Source: Virgisporangium aurantiacum (GTDB lineage Bacteria > Actinomycetota > Actinomycetes > Mycobacteriales > Micromonosporaceae). Taken from it: DNA of 64,000 nucleotides. The translations under genes and the position numbers were made by a program. The notes under the pieces are model-generated. The model had not been told where the DNA came from. It made no database searches and worked only from the letters and a program-made list of their open reading frames with translations. Below, in pieces: positions 1 to 8,937 of the stretch (the first letter of the stretch is position 1; each line of letters opens with the position of its first letter). The DNA is taken from contig NZ_BOPG01000027.1 in the NCBI RefSeq assembly GCF_016863635.1, positions 211,013 to 275,012 of the forward strand, given 5' to 3'.

Positions 1-492
1 CGGTTCCAGTCCATGCCGATCGCCCGGTCGGGCGCGCTGTGGGCGCACGTGCTGACCTCGCTGGTCGCCAACGTGATCTCGCTCGTGGTCGTCGTCGGGG
101 TCGCCCTCGTCATGGGCTTCCGCTCCGGCGCCGGAGTGCTCGCCTGGCTGGCGGTCGCCGGCATCCTCGTCCTGTTCACGTTGGCGCTGACCTGGCTCGC
201 CGTCATCCCGGGCCTGACCGCGAAGACGGTCGACGGCGCGAGCGCGTTCGCCTACCCGCTCATCTTCCTGCCGTTCATCAGCTCGGCCTTCGTGCCCACC
301 GACACCATGCCCGGTCCGGTGCGCGCCTTCGCCGACCACCAGCCGGTGACGTCCATCGTCAACACGATCCGCGCCATGTTCACCCAGCAACCGGTGGGCA
401 CCGGCATCTGGACCGCGCTCGCATGGAGCGGCGGCATCCTCGTCGTCGCGTACGTCCTCGCCACCCTGGTCTACCGTCGGAAGATCTCCTGA
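1..492 (+). CDS. ABC-2 type exporter permease, C-terminal part
   Basis: The frame is already open at base 1, so the start lies outside the window. The visible 163 residues form several hydrophobic membrane spans and end in the cytoplasmic tail YRRKIS. The opening RFQSMPIARS, the run PLIFLPFISSAFVPTDTMP and the following FADHQPVTSIVNTIRA stretch are typical of ABC-2 permeases of the DrrB/daunorubicin-resistance type, which export drugs or lipids with a separate ATPase. The ATPase gene is presumably just upstream. A MerR regulator follows 17 bases later and probably shares the transcript. Substrate unknown. Confidence 0.85.
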   Translation, partial: RFQSMPIARSGALWAHVLTSLVANVISLVVVVGVALVMGFRSGAGVLAWLAVAGILVLFTLALTWLAVIPGLTAKTVDGASAFAYPLIFLPFISSAFVPTDTMPGPVRAFADHQPVTSIVNTIRAMFTQQPVGTGIWTALAWSGGILVVAYVLATLVYRRKIS

Positions 493-509
493 GCCGGCAG
501 GATCAGAGC

Positions 510-1292
510 ATGTTGACGATCAGCCAACTGGCGGCGTACGCGGGCGTCACGGTGCGCGCGGTGCGGCACTACCACCAGATCGGACTCCTGCCCGAGCCGG
601 AGCGGGACGCGTCCGGCTACCGCCGGTACGGCGCGAAGGCGGTTGTGTCCCTGATCAAGGTCCGTACCCTCGCCAACGCCGGCGTGCCGCTGTCCCAGAT
701 CGGTCGCATGCTCCACGCCGACCCGGCGGCGTTCGCCGAAGCGATCCAGGCGATCGACAGCCACCTGCGCGAGGAGATCGAACGCCTGGAGACCAGCCGC
801 AAGCAGATCGCCCAACTCGACGCCGGCGACAGCCTGGCGCTCCCACCGGAGGTGACCCACTACCTCGACCGCCTCCGGGAGATCGGCATGTCCGAGCGGT
901 TGGTGGAGGGCCAACGGGACGGCTGGATCCTGATCACGGCCCGCTGGCCCGACCGCGTCAGCGAATGGATCCCGGGAAAGCTCGCCGAGCTCGAAGACCC
1001 GCAGGCCGTCCGGCTCTACCGCCTGCTCTCCGACCTCGTCGACTCCGACCCGGACGAGCACGACCCGCGCCTGGAGGAGGTCGCCGACCTCATGGCCGCC
1101 ATGGCCCAGCGGGCGTACGACGCCGGCGAGGCCGACTACGGCGACGCGGCACAGGACGACCTGCCGTTCGAGCTTCTCGACGCGCTCGCCGTCGAGATCG
1201 ACCCGCGGGCGCAACGGATGATGGACCTGATGCGCGAACGTGGCTGGGGCCGCTGGACCCGGCTGGACCGGCTGCCGGACGCACCCGACTAG
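510..1292 (+). CDS. MerR family transcriptional regulator
   Basis: A 260-residue DNA-binding protein. Residues 1-70 are the MerR winged helix-turn-helix (MLTISQLAAYAGVTVRAVRHY, then GLLPEP and SGYRRY). A dimerisation helix follows (REEIERLETSRKQIAQL), then an acidic effector domain of about 150 residues without the cysteines of metal-sensing MerR proteins, so a small-molecule or drug ligand is more likely. It lies directly behind an ABC-2 exporter permease and probably controls that operon. ATG at 510 is chosen because the HTH begins there; the upstream open frame overlaps the permease. Its stop overlaps the convergent livF stop by four bases. Confidence 0.88.
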   Translation: MLTISQLAAYAGVTVRAVRHYHQIGLLPEPERDASGYRRYGAKAVVSLIKVRTLANAGVPLSQIGRMLHADPAAFAEAIQAIDSHLREEIERLETSRKQIAQLDAGDSLALPPEVTHYLDRLREIGMSERLVEGQRDGWILITARWPDRVSEWIPGKLAELEDPQAVRLYRLLSDLVDSDPDEHDPRLEEVADLMAAMAQRAYDAGEADYGDAAQDDLPFELLDALAVEIDPRAQRMMDLMRERGWGRWTRLDRLPDAPD

Positions 1293-1993
1293 GTGGTGAC
1301 GCCGAGGAGCCGGTGCGCGGTCTCCGGGTCGCGGCGGAAGGCCGGTGTGTCGGCCCGGTGTGCGACCGTTCCGCGGGCGATCACCGTGATGGCGTCGGCG
1401 ACGCGGAAGACGAGGTGCAGGTCGTGTTCGACCAGGATCACCGCCACCCCGGACCGCGTGACGGCGTCGATGGTCTCGCCGATGCGGTCGACGACGGCCG
1501 GTGCCAGGCCCTCGGACGGCTCGTCGAGCAGCACGACGCGCGGCCCGGTGATGAGGGCCCGGGCGATGGCGAGCATCTGCTGCTCGCCGCCCGAGAGGTG
1601 ACCGGCGAGCTGGTGCCGGCGTTCGGCGAGGACCGGGAACAGGTCGTTCAGCCGCTCGACCGTCCACAGTGGACTCGTCCGGCGGCGACCGGCGAGGACG
1701 AGGTGCTCCCGGACGGTGACGGTGGGCCAGATCCGGCGGCCCTGCGGGACGAGCGCGATCCCGGCCCGGGCGATCCGGTCGGGTCGCGCCCCGGCCAGGT
1801 CACGGTCGTCCAGCCGGACACTGCCCCGGGTCGGGCGCACCAGCCCCATCAGCGTGTTCAGCAACGTGGTCTTCCCGGCGCCGTTGCGCCCGAGGACGGC
1901 GAGCGTGCGGCCCGCCTCGACGTCGAGGTCGACGCCGTGCAGCACTTCGCCGTTGCGGTAGCCGGCGTGCAGGTCACGGACGCGTAGTGACAT
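1289..1993 (-). CDS. livF: Branched-chain amino acid-type ABC transporter ATPase LivF
   Basis: A 234-residue cytoplasmic ATPase of a HAAT-type importer. It has Walker A GRNGAGKT (about 35-42), signature LSGGEQQ (133-139) and Walker B VVLLDEP (about 153-159) followed by the SEGLAP extension typical of LivF. The ATG at 1993 is preferred over the GTG six bases earlier, because GGAGG ends five bases before the ATG and overlaps the GTG. It is the last gene of livK-H-M-G-F and overlaps livG by 20 bases. The family imports branched-chain amino acids, but urea or other amides cannot be excluded from sequence. Confidence 0.9.
   Translation of the reverse strand: MSLRVRDLHAGYRNGEVLHGVDLDVEAGRTLAVLGRNGAGKTTLLNTLMGLVRPTRGSVRLDDRDLAGARPDRIARAGIALVPQGRRIWPTVTVREHLVLAGRRRTSPLWTVERLNDLFPVLAERRHQLAGHLSGGEQQMLAIARALITGPRVVLLDEPSEGLAPAVVDRIGETIDAVTRSGVAVILVEHDLHLVFRVADAITVIARGTVAHRADTPAFRRDPETAHRLLGVTT
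1662..1674. repeat. Iterated palindrome GTCCACWGTGGAC, copy 1
   Basis: GTCCACAGTGGAC inside livF. One of four occurrences of this 13-base motif or its one-mismatch form in the window; see findings. Confidence 0.8.
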
Positions 1994-2774
1994 GGTCACC
2001 TCCGGGCGACGGCTCGGTGATGAACAGGTCGGCCCGCCGGGCGGTGCCGAGGTAGGCGCGTTGCACGTCGGCGCTCGCGCGGACCTCGGCCGGCGTGCCG
2101 GACATCAGCACCTTTCCCAGGTGCAGCACGGTGACCACGGTCGCCAGTTCGAAGACCAGGTCGAGGTCGTGCTCGACGAAGACCACGGTGATGTCGTCGG
2201 GGAGGGCGCGCAGCAGGTCGAGCAGGCGCGCGGTGCCGGCGGTCGACATGCCGGCGGCGGGCTCGTCGAGCAGCAGCAGACGGGGTTCGGCGGCGAGGGC
2301 GACCGCGACCTCCAACTGGCGGCACTCCGCGTAGGACAGCGCGTCGGCCGGGTCGCCGGCGCGATCGGCAAGCCCCACCCGGGCGAGGAGTTCGTCGACG
2401 CGCGCCGCCCAGGCGGGTCGTCGGTGGGGGACGGGCAGCCACGGCCGGCCCCGGCGTCGCTGGACCGCGAGCGCGACGTTGTCGGCCACGGTCTGGCTGC
2501 CGAACAGGCTGGACTGCTGGAACGTCTGACCGATCCCCAGCCAGGCCCGCCGGGCCTCGGGAGCGCGGGTGACGTCGACGTCGCCGAGGTGGATGCGCCC
2601 GCCGCTGACCGGAAGGCCACCGGCGACGAGCCGCAGCAGGGTGCTCTTGCCCGCGCCGTTGGGACCGATGAGCGCGTGCCGGGCGCCGCGGGCCACGCTC
2701 AGCGTGACGCCGTCGACGGCGCGCAGGGCGCCGAACTCGCGGCTCACGTCCTCACACCGCAGAACGTCGCTCAC
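1974..2774 (-). CDS. livG: Branched-chain amino acid-type ABC transporter ATPase LivG
   Basis: A 266-residue ATPase partner of LivF. Walker A GPNGAGKS is at about 37-44, Walker B is RLLLLDEPAAGMS and the H-loop is FVEHDLDLVF. The usual LivG signature is altered to LSYAECRQ instead of LSYGxQR. I chose the GTG at 2774 because GTGA overlaps the livM stop and the protein then begins (M)SDVLRCEDVSREFG, as expected for the family. An in-frame ATG at 2789 is the alternative. Translationally coupled within the liv operon. Confidence 0.87.
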   Translation of the reverse strand: MSDVLRCEDVSREFGALRAVDGVTLSVARGARHALIGPNGAGKSTLLRLVAGGLPVSGGRIHLGDVDVTRAPEARRAWLGIGQTFQQSSLFGSQTVADNVALAVQRRRGRPWLPVPHRRPAWAARVDELLARVGLADRAGDPADALSYAECRQLEVAVALAAEPRLLLLDEPAAGMSTAGTARLLDLLRALPDDITVVFVEHDLDLVFELATVVTVLHLGKVLMSGTPAEVRASADVQRAYLGTARRADLFITEPSPGGDHVTTRP

Positions 2775-3760
2775 CGCTTCGCCCGCCATCGACGCGCCAC
2801 CGGTAGCCCACGGATACCCGCCACCCCGCGGGGCATGGCGAACACCACGGCGATGAAGACGAGTCCCAGCACGAGCGGCCCGTGGCCGTCGAGGCTGGAA
2901 CCGAGCGAGTCGCGGACCAGGATCACCAGGGCCGCGCCGACGCACGGACCCCAGAGCGTTCCACTGCCGCCGATGACGACGGCGAGCAACGCCAACGCCG
3001 ACGTGGTGAACCCGAGATCCGCCGGGGTGACCAGCCGCTGCTGCGCGGCGAGCAGACCACCGGCGAGACCGGCGACCGCGCCGGCCGCCACGAACGCGGC
3101 GTACTTGTACCGGGCGGGGTCGTAGCCGATGGACCGCATGCGCGGTTCGTTGTCGCGGATGCCGCGCAGCGTCGCCCCGAACGGGGACGCCACGAGCGAC
3201 CACAGCACGGCCACGCCGAGCAGGCAGCACGCCAGGACGTACCAGTGCAGGTACCCGACGTTGGTCAGGGCCTGCGAGCCGATCCGGACGGCCGGAATGC
3301 CGTACAGACCGTTGGATCCGCCGGTCACCGGTTCCCAGCTCTCGGCGACCTGCTGGATGACCTCGGCCAGCGCCAGGGTGAGCATCAGGAAGTACACCCC
3401 GCTGGTCCGGACGGCGACCGACCCCGCCGCGGCCGCCGCCAGCGCACCCGCCACGACCGCGGCCAGCAGCGGCACCGGTGCGGCCGGCGTCAGGTGGATG
3501 GCGACCCATCCGGCGGCGTACGCGCCGACGCCGAAGTAGGCGGCATGCCCGAGCGACGGCAGCCCGGTGAAGCCGACGAGCAGGTCGAGGCTCGCCGCCA
3601 GCAGCGCGAAGACCAGCATCCGCGTCAGCGTGGTGGTCGCGTACGGGGCGAGAAAGAACGGCGCGGCGGCCAACGCGGTCACCGCCGCGATCGCCACGCC
3701 ACCGGACCGCCATCCCAACCGGGCGTGCGTCGGCCGGTACGCGGGCGCGGTGATTGTCAT
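2771..3760 (-). CDS. livM: Branched-chain amino acid-type ABC transporter permease LivM
   Basis: A 329-residue polytopic membrane protein of the LivM family, which forms the channel with LivH. It contains the conserved LLVGFTGLPSLGHAAYFGVGAY stretch (the family GxxSLGHAAFFGxGAY box), the loop GIRDNEPRMRSIGYDPARYK that contacts the ATPases, and a late VVIGGSGTLWGP segment. A short basic tail (ARRWRAKR) ends the protein. It starts with ATGA overlapping the livH stop and overlaps livG by four bases. Confidence 0.9.
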   Translation of the reverse strand: MTITAPAYRPTHARLGWRSGGVAIAAVTALAAAPFFLAPYATTTLTRMLVFALLAASLDLLVGFTGLPSLGHAAYFGVGAYAAGWVAIHLTPAAPVPLLAAVVAGALAAAAAGSVAVRTSGVYFLMLTLALAEVIQQVAESWEPVTGGSNGLYGIPAVRIGSQALTNVGYLHWYVLACCLLGVAVLWSLVASPFGATLRGIRDNEPRMRSIGYDPARYKYAAFVAAGAVAGLAGGLLAAQQRLVTPADLGFTTSALALLAVVIGGSGTLWGPCVGAALVILVRDSLGSSLDGHGPLVLGLVFIAVVFAMPRGVAGIRGLPVARRWRAKR

Positions 3761-4647
3761 GACCGGTGTCCGCTCGGGGCGGCGGCCAGGCCGCGCGGAC
3801 GGACCACCAGCACCAGCGCGAGGACGCCGAACAACAGGAACGACGCCAGGTCGGACAGCACGATCCGACCCGTCGACTCGATCTGGCCGATCAGCAGCGC
3901 GGCCACCAGCGCCCCGCGCACCGATCCGAGCCCACCGACCACCACGACCAGCAGCGCGAGGATGAGCATCGTGCTGTCCAACCCCGGGCGGGCGTTGTAG
4001 ATCGGGCTGCCGAGCACGCCGGCGGTCACGGCCAGGACCGACCCGGCGACGAACACCCCGGCGCGCACCCGGCGGACATCGATGCCGACCGCGGCCACCA
4101 TGTCGCGGTCGGCGACGCTCGCCCGCACCAACGCGCCCACCGGGGTCCGTTCGATCACCAGGTGGAGCGCGAGCGCCAGACCCGCGCCGACGCCGATGAG
4201 CGCCAGGCGGTAGGTGGGGTAGGCGTTGCCGACGACGGACACCGTGCCGTCCAGCCCGGGCGGCGGGTTCACCCCGCGGACGTCGTCACCGAACGCGGCC
4301 GACAGCAGCTCGGCCCCGACCAGCGCCACGCCGAGCGTGAGCAGCGCCTGCTCGAGGTGGGTGCGGCCGGCCAGCGGCGCGGTCAGCAGCGACAGGCCAC
4401 CACCGGCCAGCGCGCCGACCGCGGCCGCCACGGCGAGGGCGGCGAGCCAGCCGATCCAGGTGGGGCGGTCGCCGACGATCGACCAGGCCAGGTACGCCCC
4501 GGCGAGGAACAGCGCGCCGTGGGCGAGGTTCAGCACGTCCATCATGCCGAAGACCAGCGACAGCCCGATCGCCACGATGAACAGCAGCAGGCCGATCGCC
4601 ACGCCGTTGAGCACCGCGATCAGCCCGACGTCGACCCAGTTCCCCAC
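3757..4647 (-). CDS. livH: Branched-chain amino acid-type ABC transporter permease LivH
   Basis: A 296-residue membrane permease of the LivH family. Markers are the N-terminal IGLSLVFGMMDVLNLAHGALF box and the C-terminal VVVVGGLGSVRGAL segment, both hallmarks of HAAT permeases, with about eight hydrophobic spans. It lies five bases after the binding-protein stop and overlaps livM by ATGA. Together with LivM it should carry the substrate delivered by the lipoprotein encoded at 4653-5864. Confidence 0.9.
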   Translation of the reverse strand: MGNWVDVGLIAVLNGVAIGLLLFIVAIGLSLVFGMMDVLNLAHGALFLAGAYLAWSIVGDRPTWIGWLAALAVAAAVGALAGGGLSLLTAPLAGRTHLEQALLTLGVALVGAELLSAAFGDDVRGVNPPPGLDGTVSVVGNAYPTYRLALIGVGAGLALALHLVIERTPVGALVRASVADRDMVAAVGIDVRRVRAGVFVAGSVLAVTAGVLGSPIYNARPGLDSTMLILALLVVVVGGLGSVRGALVAALLIGQIESTGRIVLSDLASFLLFGVLALVLVVRPRGLAAAPSGHRS

Positions 4648-4652
4648 GCTCC

Positions 4653-5864
4653 TCAGCCGGCCTGGCTCGACTCACCGAGGTCTTTCACGACGGCGTTGAC
4701 CAGAGCGGAGCCCTGCTTCTCCACCTTGCGGAGGTAGAACTTCTGGGTGGGTGACTGACCGGTGAACCGCCACGGACCCCGCGGGCTGTCGTCGACCGTG
4801 CCGACCGCGCCCATCGCCGACGCCAGCGCGTCGCCGCCAAGCCCGCTGGTGACGCGCAGGGCCCGGTTGAGCACGTTTGCCGCGTCCCACGTCTGCACCG
4901 CGTAGACGGTGGGCGTGGCGTTGTACTTGCTCTGGTACGCGCCCCGGAACTCCTTGTTCGCGGCGTTGTCGAGCTCGGTGGTGTAGTGCAGTGACGTCTG
5001 CACCCCGACGGCGGCGTCGGCCTGTGCGGCCAGCACGCCGCCCTCGGTGAGGAAACCCGAGCCGTACAAGGGAATCTTGGCCGCGAGCCCGAACTGGGCG
5101 TACTGCTTGACGAACGTGACCGCCTCGGCCCCGGCGAAGAAGCAGTACGTCATCTGGGCGCCGGACGCCTGGATCTTGCTCAGCACCGGTTGGTAGTCCT
5201 GGGTCTTGCCGAACGCCGGCTTGTCCTCGCCGACCACGGTGCCACCCGCGGCCTTGAACGCGTTGATGAAGCCCGCGCTGGCCTCGGCGCCGGCCGCGTA
5301 GTCCGGTGCCACCGCGTACGCGGTGCGGCCCGGCCCGCCGAGGTGCGTTCCGAGCGGGGCGGACACCTGGGAGTTGGTGAACGAGGTACGCCAGATGTAG
5401 GGACTGCGGGAGGCGCCCGTGATGGCGTTGGCGCCGGCGTTCGACACCACCAGCAGCTTCTTCGCCTCGGCCACCATGTCCTTGACCCCGAGCGCCGTCG
5501 CCGAGTTCACGATGCCCACCAGGATGTCGACCTGGTCGCTCTGCAGCAGCTTCTGCACCGCCGGCACGCCGGTCTGCGGCGTCTCGCCCTCGTCAGCGGT
5601 CACCGTCGTGACGGTGTAGTTGCCGAACTTGCCGCCGTGGCGTTCGAGCCACAGGTCCCAGGCGCGTTTCATGTCGCCGCCGAGCGGCGTGTACACCCCG
5701 GCCTGCGGAATCACCAGACCGACCTTGACCGGCCCGCCGTGTGACGTCGACTCCTCGGCGTCGTCGCCGCCCACGCTGCTGCCGCAGGCACTCATGGCGG
5801 CCGTGAACCCGGCCGCGCCGAGGACACCGAGGAGATGCCGCCGGCTCACCGATGACTCGGCCAT
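4653..5864 (-). CDS. Tat-exported lipoprotein substrate-binding protein of the liv-type transporter
   Basis: A 403-residue type I periplasmic-binding-fold protein (peripla_BP_6 family). The N-terminus carries a twin-arginine motif (SRRHLLG), a hydrophobic stretch and a lipobox-like MSACG, so it is probably exported folded and lipid-anchored. ATG at 5864 is chosen because GGAGG lies seven bases upstream; an in-frame start at 5915 lacks such a site. The mature protein opens with KVGLVIPQAGVYTPLGGDM, typical of LivK/AmiC-like receptors. First gene of the liv operon, so the promoter should lie in 5865-6027. Ligand not determinable. Confidence 0.88.
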   Translation of the reverse strand: MAESSVSRRHLLGVLGAAGFTAAMSACGSSVGGDDAEESTSHGGPVKVGLVIPQAGVYTPLGGDMKRAWDLWLERHGGKFGNYTVTTVTADEGETPQTGVPAVQKLLQSDQVDILVGIVNSATALGVKDMVAEAKKLLVVSNAGANAITGASRSPYIWRTSFTNSQVSAPLGTHLGGPGRTAYAVAPDYAAGAEASAGFINAFKAAGGTVVGEDKPAFGKTQDYQPVLSKIQASGAQMTYCFFAGAEAVTFVKQYAQFGLAAKIPLYGSGFLTEGGVLAAQADAAVGVQTSLHYTTELDNAANKEFRGAYQSKYNATPTVYAVQTWDAANVLNRALRVTSGLGGDALASAMGAVGTVDDSPRGPWRFTGQSPTQKFYLRKVEKQGSALVNAVVKDLGESSQAG

Positions 5865-6027
5865 CTCTATCCTCCACGTTCCAGTTGTGGGGCGATCGCG
5901 GAGATTCATCGACACGGGGTCAGCCTTGGTCGGGCCTCATTGTCTACATGCGCGTGTCAGCCCGTCAAGCATTCATAGCATATTGATCGACGGATGGAGA
6001 CGTCTGAATTCGGGGACACGACAACGG

Positions 6028-7851
6028 TTACGACACCGGTCGGGTCAGGTGCGCGATGAGGAACTCCGCGGCGTCGGAGCGGGCCCTGGTCTGGTTGGTG
6101 CGTTTGCCGAAGACATGGCCTTCGTCGGGGTAGATGTCGTAGCGGACCTCGACTCCACGGTCGCGGAGGCGTTGCACGATCTGGTCGCTCTCCTCGCGTG
6201 GCACTCGCATGTCGTTGGCGCCCTGGATGATGAACAGCGGTGCGGTGATCCGATCGGCGTGGGTGGTGGGGGATCGCGCGAGGAGGAATTCGGCGTCGGT
6301 GTCGGGGTCGCCGACGAGGATGGCGACCTGGGTGCGCCAGCTGGGTGGTTGGGCGCGGCTGAAGGTGAGCAGGTTGGCGGGGCCGCACCACGCGACGGCG
6401 GCGGCCCACCGGTGCTCGGGTAGTCGCGAGACGGCCGACAGCACGACGAAGCCACCGTAGGAGCGCCCGACGAGCCCGATCCGGTCGGGGTCGACCCAGG
6501 GTTGCTGTTTGAGGTGATCGACGACGGCGTCGAGGTCGTCGAGGTCGACTCCGCCCCAGTCGCGGTGGACGGCGGTCTGCCAGGCGAGGCCGTAGCCGAG
6601 TGAGCCGCGGATGTTCGGTGCGAGGACGGCCACGCCGTGGCTCACCAGGAATTGGAAGAGGCCGTCGTTGGAGTAGTCCGGCCGCTCCTGGACCGGTGGG
6701 CCGCCGTGGACGGCCACCACGACACCCACCGGTTCGGTGGTGCGCGGGCGGTACAGGAACGCGGGAACGGTGTGGCCATCCGGCGCCGGTATGTAGATCG
6801 CTTCCGGTTCCACGAACGTGGCCGGGTCTGCGGCCGGCCGGGCGTCGGTGAGCCAGCGGGTGGTGCCGGTGTGGCGATCGACGACGAGGACGTTGGTCGG
6901 ACGGGTCGGCGTGGCCATCAGCATGATGATGGTGCTGCCGTCCGTGGACAGGGTCAGTTTCTGCGCGGCGCCGTCCGGCAGGGTGGGCGTCGGAAGATCG
7001 GATCCGGTGGTCAGGTCGCGGAGGCGCAGGTGTGATGCGCCGTCGGCGTTGACCAGCCACGCCAGGATGTGGCCGTCGCCGGAGAGGGCGACGTCTTCCA
7101 CGTCCCAGGGTGGTGTGTCGAGCCAGGTCAGCGCGCCGGTGGTGGCGTCGAGAACCGCGAGTCCGGTCGCGTCGCTGCCGGCGCTGGTCAGCACGAGGAC
7201 CCCGGACCCGTCCGGCAGCCACGGACCGGGCAGGTAGGCCGCGGTGTCCCCGGCCGGCGTGAGGCGCGTGAGGTGGCCGTCGTTCAGCGACAGCACCGAG
7301 ATGACCTGGTCGGTCGTCGCGCCGCGCAGGTCGATGACGGTCAGGCGGGTTCCGTCGGGTGACCAGTGACCGGCGTAGACCCGGCCGCCGCCGGCGTAGA
7401 CCCGGCGGACCTCGCCGGTTGGCAGGTCGCGGACGAGGACGTCCTGATCGGTGGGTGTGCGGTCGGCGCCGGCGTAGGCGAGGAGCCTTCCGTCGGGGGA
7501 GAACGGAGCTCCGAAGGCGGGCCGGAAGGTGACGTCGGGCGAATGGGTCAGTGCCGTGGTATCCCCGGTGTCGGCGTCGACGAGGTAGAGCTGGTGGTGT
7601 TCGTTGCCGTCGGTGTCGGCGTTGTAGAACAGCGAACGCCCGTCCGGATGCCATGCCACGTGCCACGCCGATTCGCCGAGGTCGCGGGTGAGGTGACGCG
7701 GCGGGCCGCCGTCGAGCGACTGGACGGCGACATGGAACTGCCCCTGCGCGTCGTCGATGTACGCCAACCGGGTGCCGTCCGGCGACAGCGCGAGCGCCGG
7801 CCGGAACCGGACGGTGGGCTCGAAGTCACGGTACTCAGCCATGCTGCGCAT
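6028..7851 (-). CDS. S9 family prolyl-oligopeptidase-like serine peptidase
   Basis: A 607-residue protein with an N-terminal beta-propeller of WD40/TolB-like repeats (recurring LSPDGTRLAY-type strands) and a C-terminal alpha/beta hydrolase. The catalytic triad is visible: Ser464 in GRSYGG, Asp547 in GANDMRVP and His579 in DEGHVFG. The order and spacing match acylaminoacyl-peptidase/dipeptidyl-peptidase-type S9C enzymes, which cleave short peptides. No signal peptide is seen, so it is probably cytoplasmic. ATG at 7851 or 7842 (MAEYRDF) are both possible starts; neither has a strong ribosome binding site. Confidence 0.87.
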   Translation of the reverse strand: MRSMAEYRDFEPTVRFRPALALSPDGTRLAYIDDAQGQFHVAVQSLDGGPPRHLTRDLGESAWHVAWHPDGRSLFYNADTDGNEHHQLYLVDADTGDTTALTHSPDVTFRPAFGAPFSPDGRLLAYAGADRTPTDQDVLVRDLPTGEVRRVYAGGGRVYAGHWSPDGTRLTVIDLRGATTDQVISVLSLNDGHLTRLTPAGDTAAYLPGPWLPDGSGVLVLTSAGSDATGLAVLDATTGALTWLDTPPWDVEDVALSGDGHILAWLVNADGASHLRLRDLTTGSDLPTPTLPDGAAQKLTLSTDGSTIIMLMATPTRPTNVLVVDRHTGTTRWLTDARPAADPATFVEPEAIYIPAPDGHTVPAFLYRPRTTEPVGVVVAVHGGPPVQERPDYSNDGLFQFLVSHGVAVLAPNIRGSLGYGLAWQTAVHRDWGGVDLDDLDAVVDHLKQQPWVDPDRIGLVGRSYGGFVVLSAVSRLPEHRWAAAVAWCGPANLLTFSRAQPPSWRTQVAILVGDPDTDAEFLLARSPTTHADRITAPLFIIQGANDMRVPREESDQIVQRLRDRGVEVRYDIYPDEGHVFGKRTNQTRARSDAAEFLIAHLTRPVS

Positions 7852-7992
7852 GCGAAGTCCAATTCGGGCAGGCTCGTCAGCGATTAACGCCAGTGAATGT
7901 CGACCGATCGTGATCCTAGACTGAACCGACGACCTGTGAAGGTTCCGTGGATGGTCTGGACGGCTCGGTTCCGGTGATCGAGACTCGGGCCG

Positions 7993-8808
7993 GTGGACGG
8001 GCCATTGCGTGAGCCGGCGGGATGGCGTGCGTCGGCAGGTATCGGTCTGGGGCTCGGGTCACCGGTTGCCGTGACGGTGCTGCTGTTCGCGGGCGCGGTC
8101 GCCGAGGACACGTTCGCCGCGGTGATCGTGTGGATGCTTCTCGTGCCTCCGCTGGCCGCCAGCATGGCGGGGGCGACCGTGTTGACGATCGATCGCCTGG
8201 GCTGGCCGCTCTGTCGTTGGTGGTGGGCGGTGGCCCTCGCGCCTGGGCTGGCGGCGGTGATGTTCGTCGGGACGCTTGTCGGCGGGCCGTACGGATCGAC
8301 GCCGGAGCGGGCCGCCGGTTGGGCGACGGTTGCCGTTGCGATTTCGTGCGGTGTCGCCGTCGCTGCCGGTCGTCGGGTCTCGGTCTGGGTCCGGTTGGTG
8401 GCGGCGGTTGTGGCGGTGGGGGCGGCGCCGTCGATGGTGGGCTTCGACCACGCCTCGCAGCTTCGGTGGCGGGCGGCGGAGATGGCTGGGTTGCCGGCCG
8501 TCATGCCGGTGATCTCCGGCTATCGACCGGTGGCGGTGCGGTCAGACGTGAGTGCGTTGCAGGTTGACATGGCGGGCCCGGTCCGGCTTGTCGTGTGGAT
8601 CGACCATTGCGTTGGCGGTTGCGTGGCTCGTGACGTGACCGCGGTCGGAACCCGGATCTTCGTGGCCGGCGGCTACGAACTGACGGTCTTCCAGGCCAAC
8701 GGTGCCATCGACGTGCTGACCACGCTGCCCGGTATCGACGTGCGCGCCACGTCGCACCGTGAACTGGCTCGCCTGCCGCAGGCACCAAGCTACCGCTCGT
8801 ACGACTGA
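7993..8808 (+). CDS. Hypothetical membrane protein
   Basis: A 271-residue protein with four or five hydrophobic spans in its first half (for example AVTVLLFAGAVAE and FAAVIVWMLLVPPLAAS). A soluble C-terminal domain of about 100 residues contains the pair CVGGC followed by VARDVTAVGTRIFVAGGYELTVF. The start is GTG at 7993 with no clear Shine-Dalgarno; later in-frame starts are possible. I do not recognise the family. It is divergent from the S9 peptidase and upstream of the M14 carboxypeptidase. Confidence 0.55.
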   Translation: MDGPLREPAGWRASAGIGLGLGSPVAVTVLLFAGAVAEDTFAAVIVWMLLVPPLAASMAGATVLTIDRLGWPLCRWWWAVALAPGLAAVMFVGTLVGGPYGSTPERAAGWATVAVAISCGVAVAAGRRVSVWVRLVAAVVAVGAAPSMVGFDHASQLRWRAAEMAGLPAVMPVISGYRPVAVRSDVSALQVDMAGPVRLVVWIDHCVGGCVARDVTAVGTRIFVAGGYELTVFQANGAIDVLTTLPGIDVRATSHRELARLPQAPSYRSYD

Positions 8809-8937
8809 GCAATGTGCCATGACGTGGACGAGGTAGATCACGGCGGGTCTGGTTGGGCGTCATCCGCAAATCCCTTGACTTCCCAGTGCCGATCGATTGC
8901 TGTGGATAGTGATCAATGTCGATCATTGGGAGGCGTC

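Noticed and set aside
8913..8927. CAATG/CATTG inverted repeat upstream of the M14 peptidase as an operator
   Set aside because: Five-base arms are too short to separate from chance and no second copy or regulator gene is nearby.
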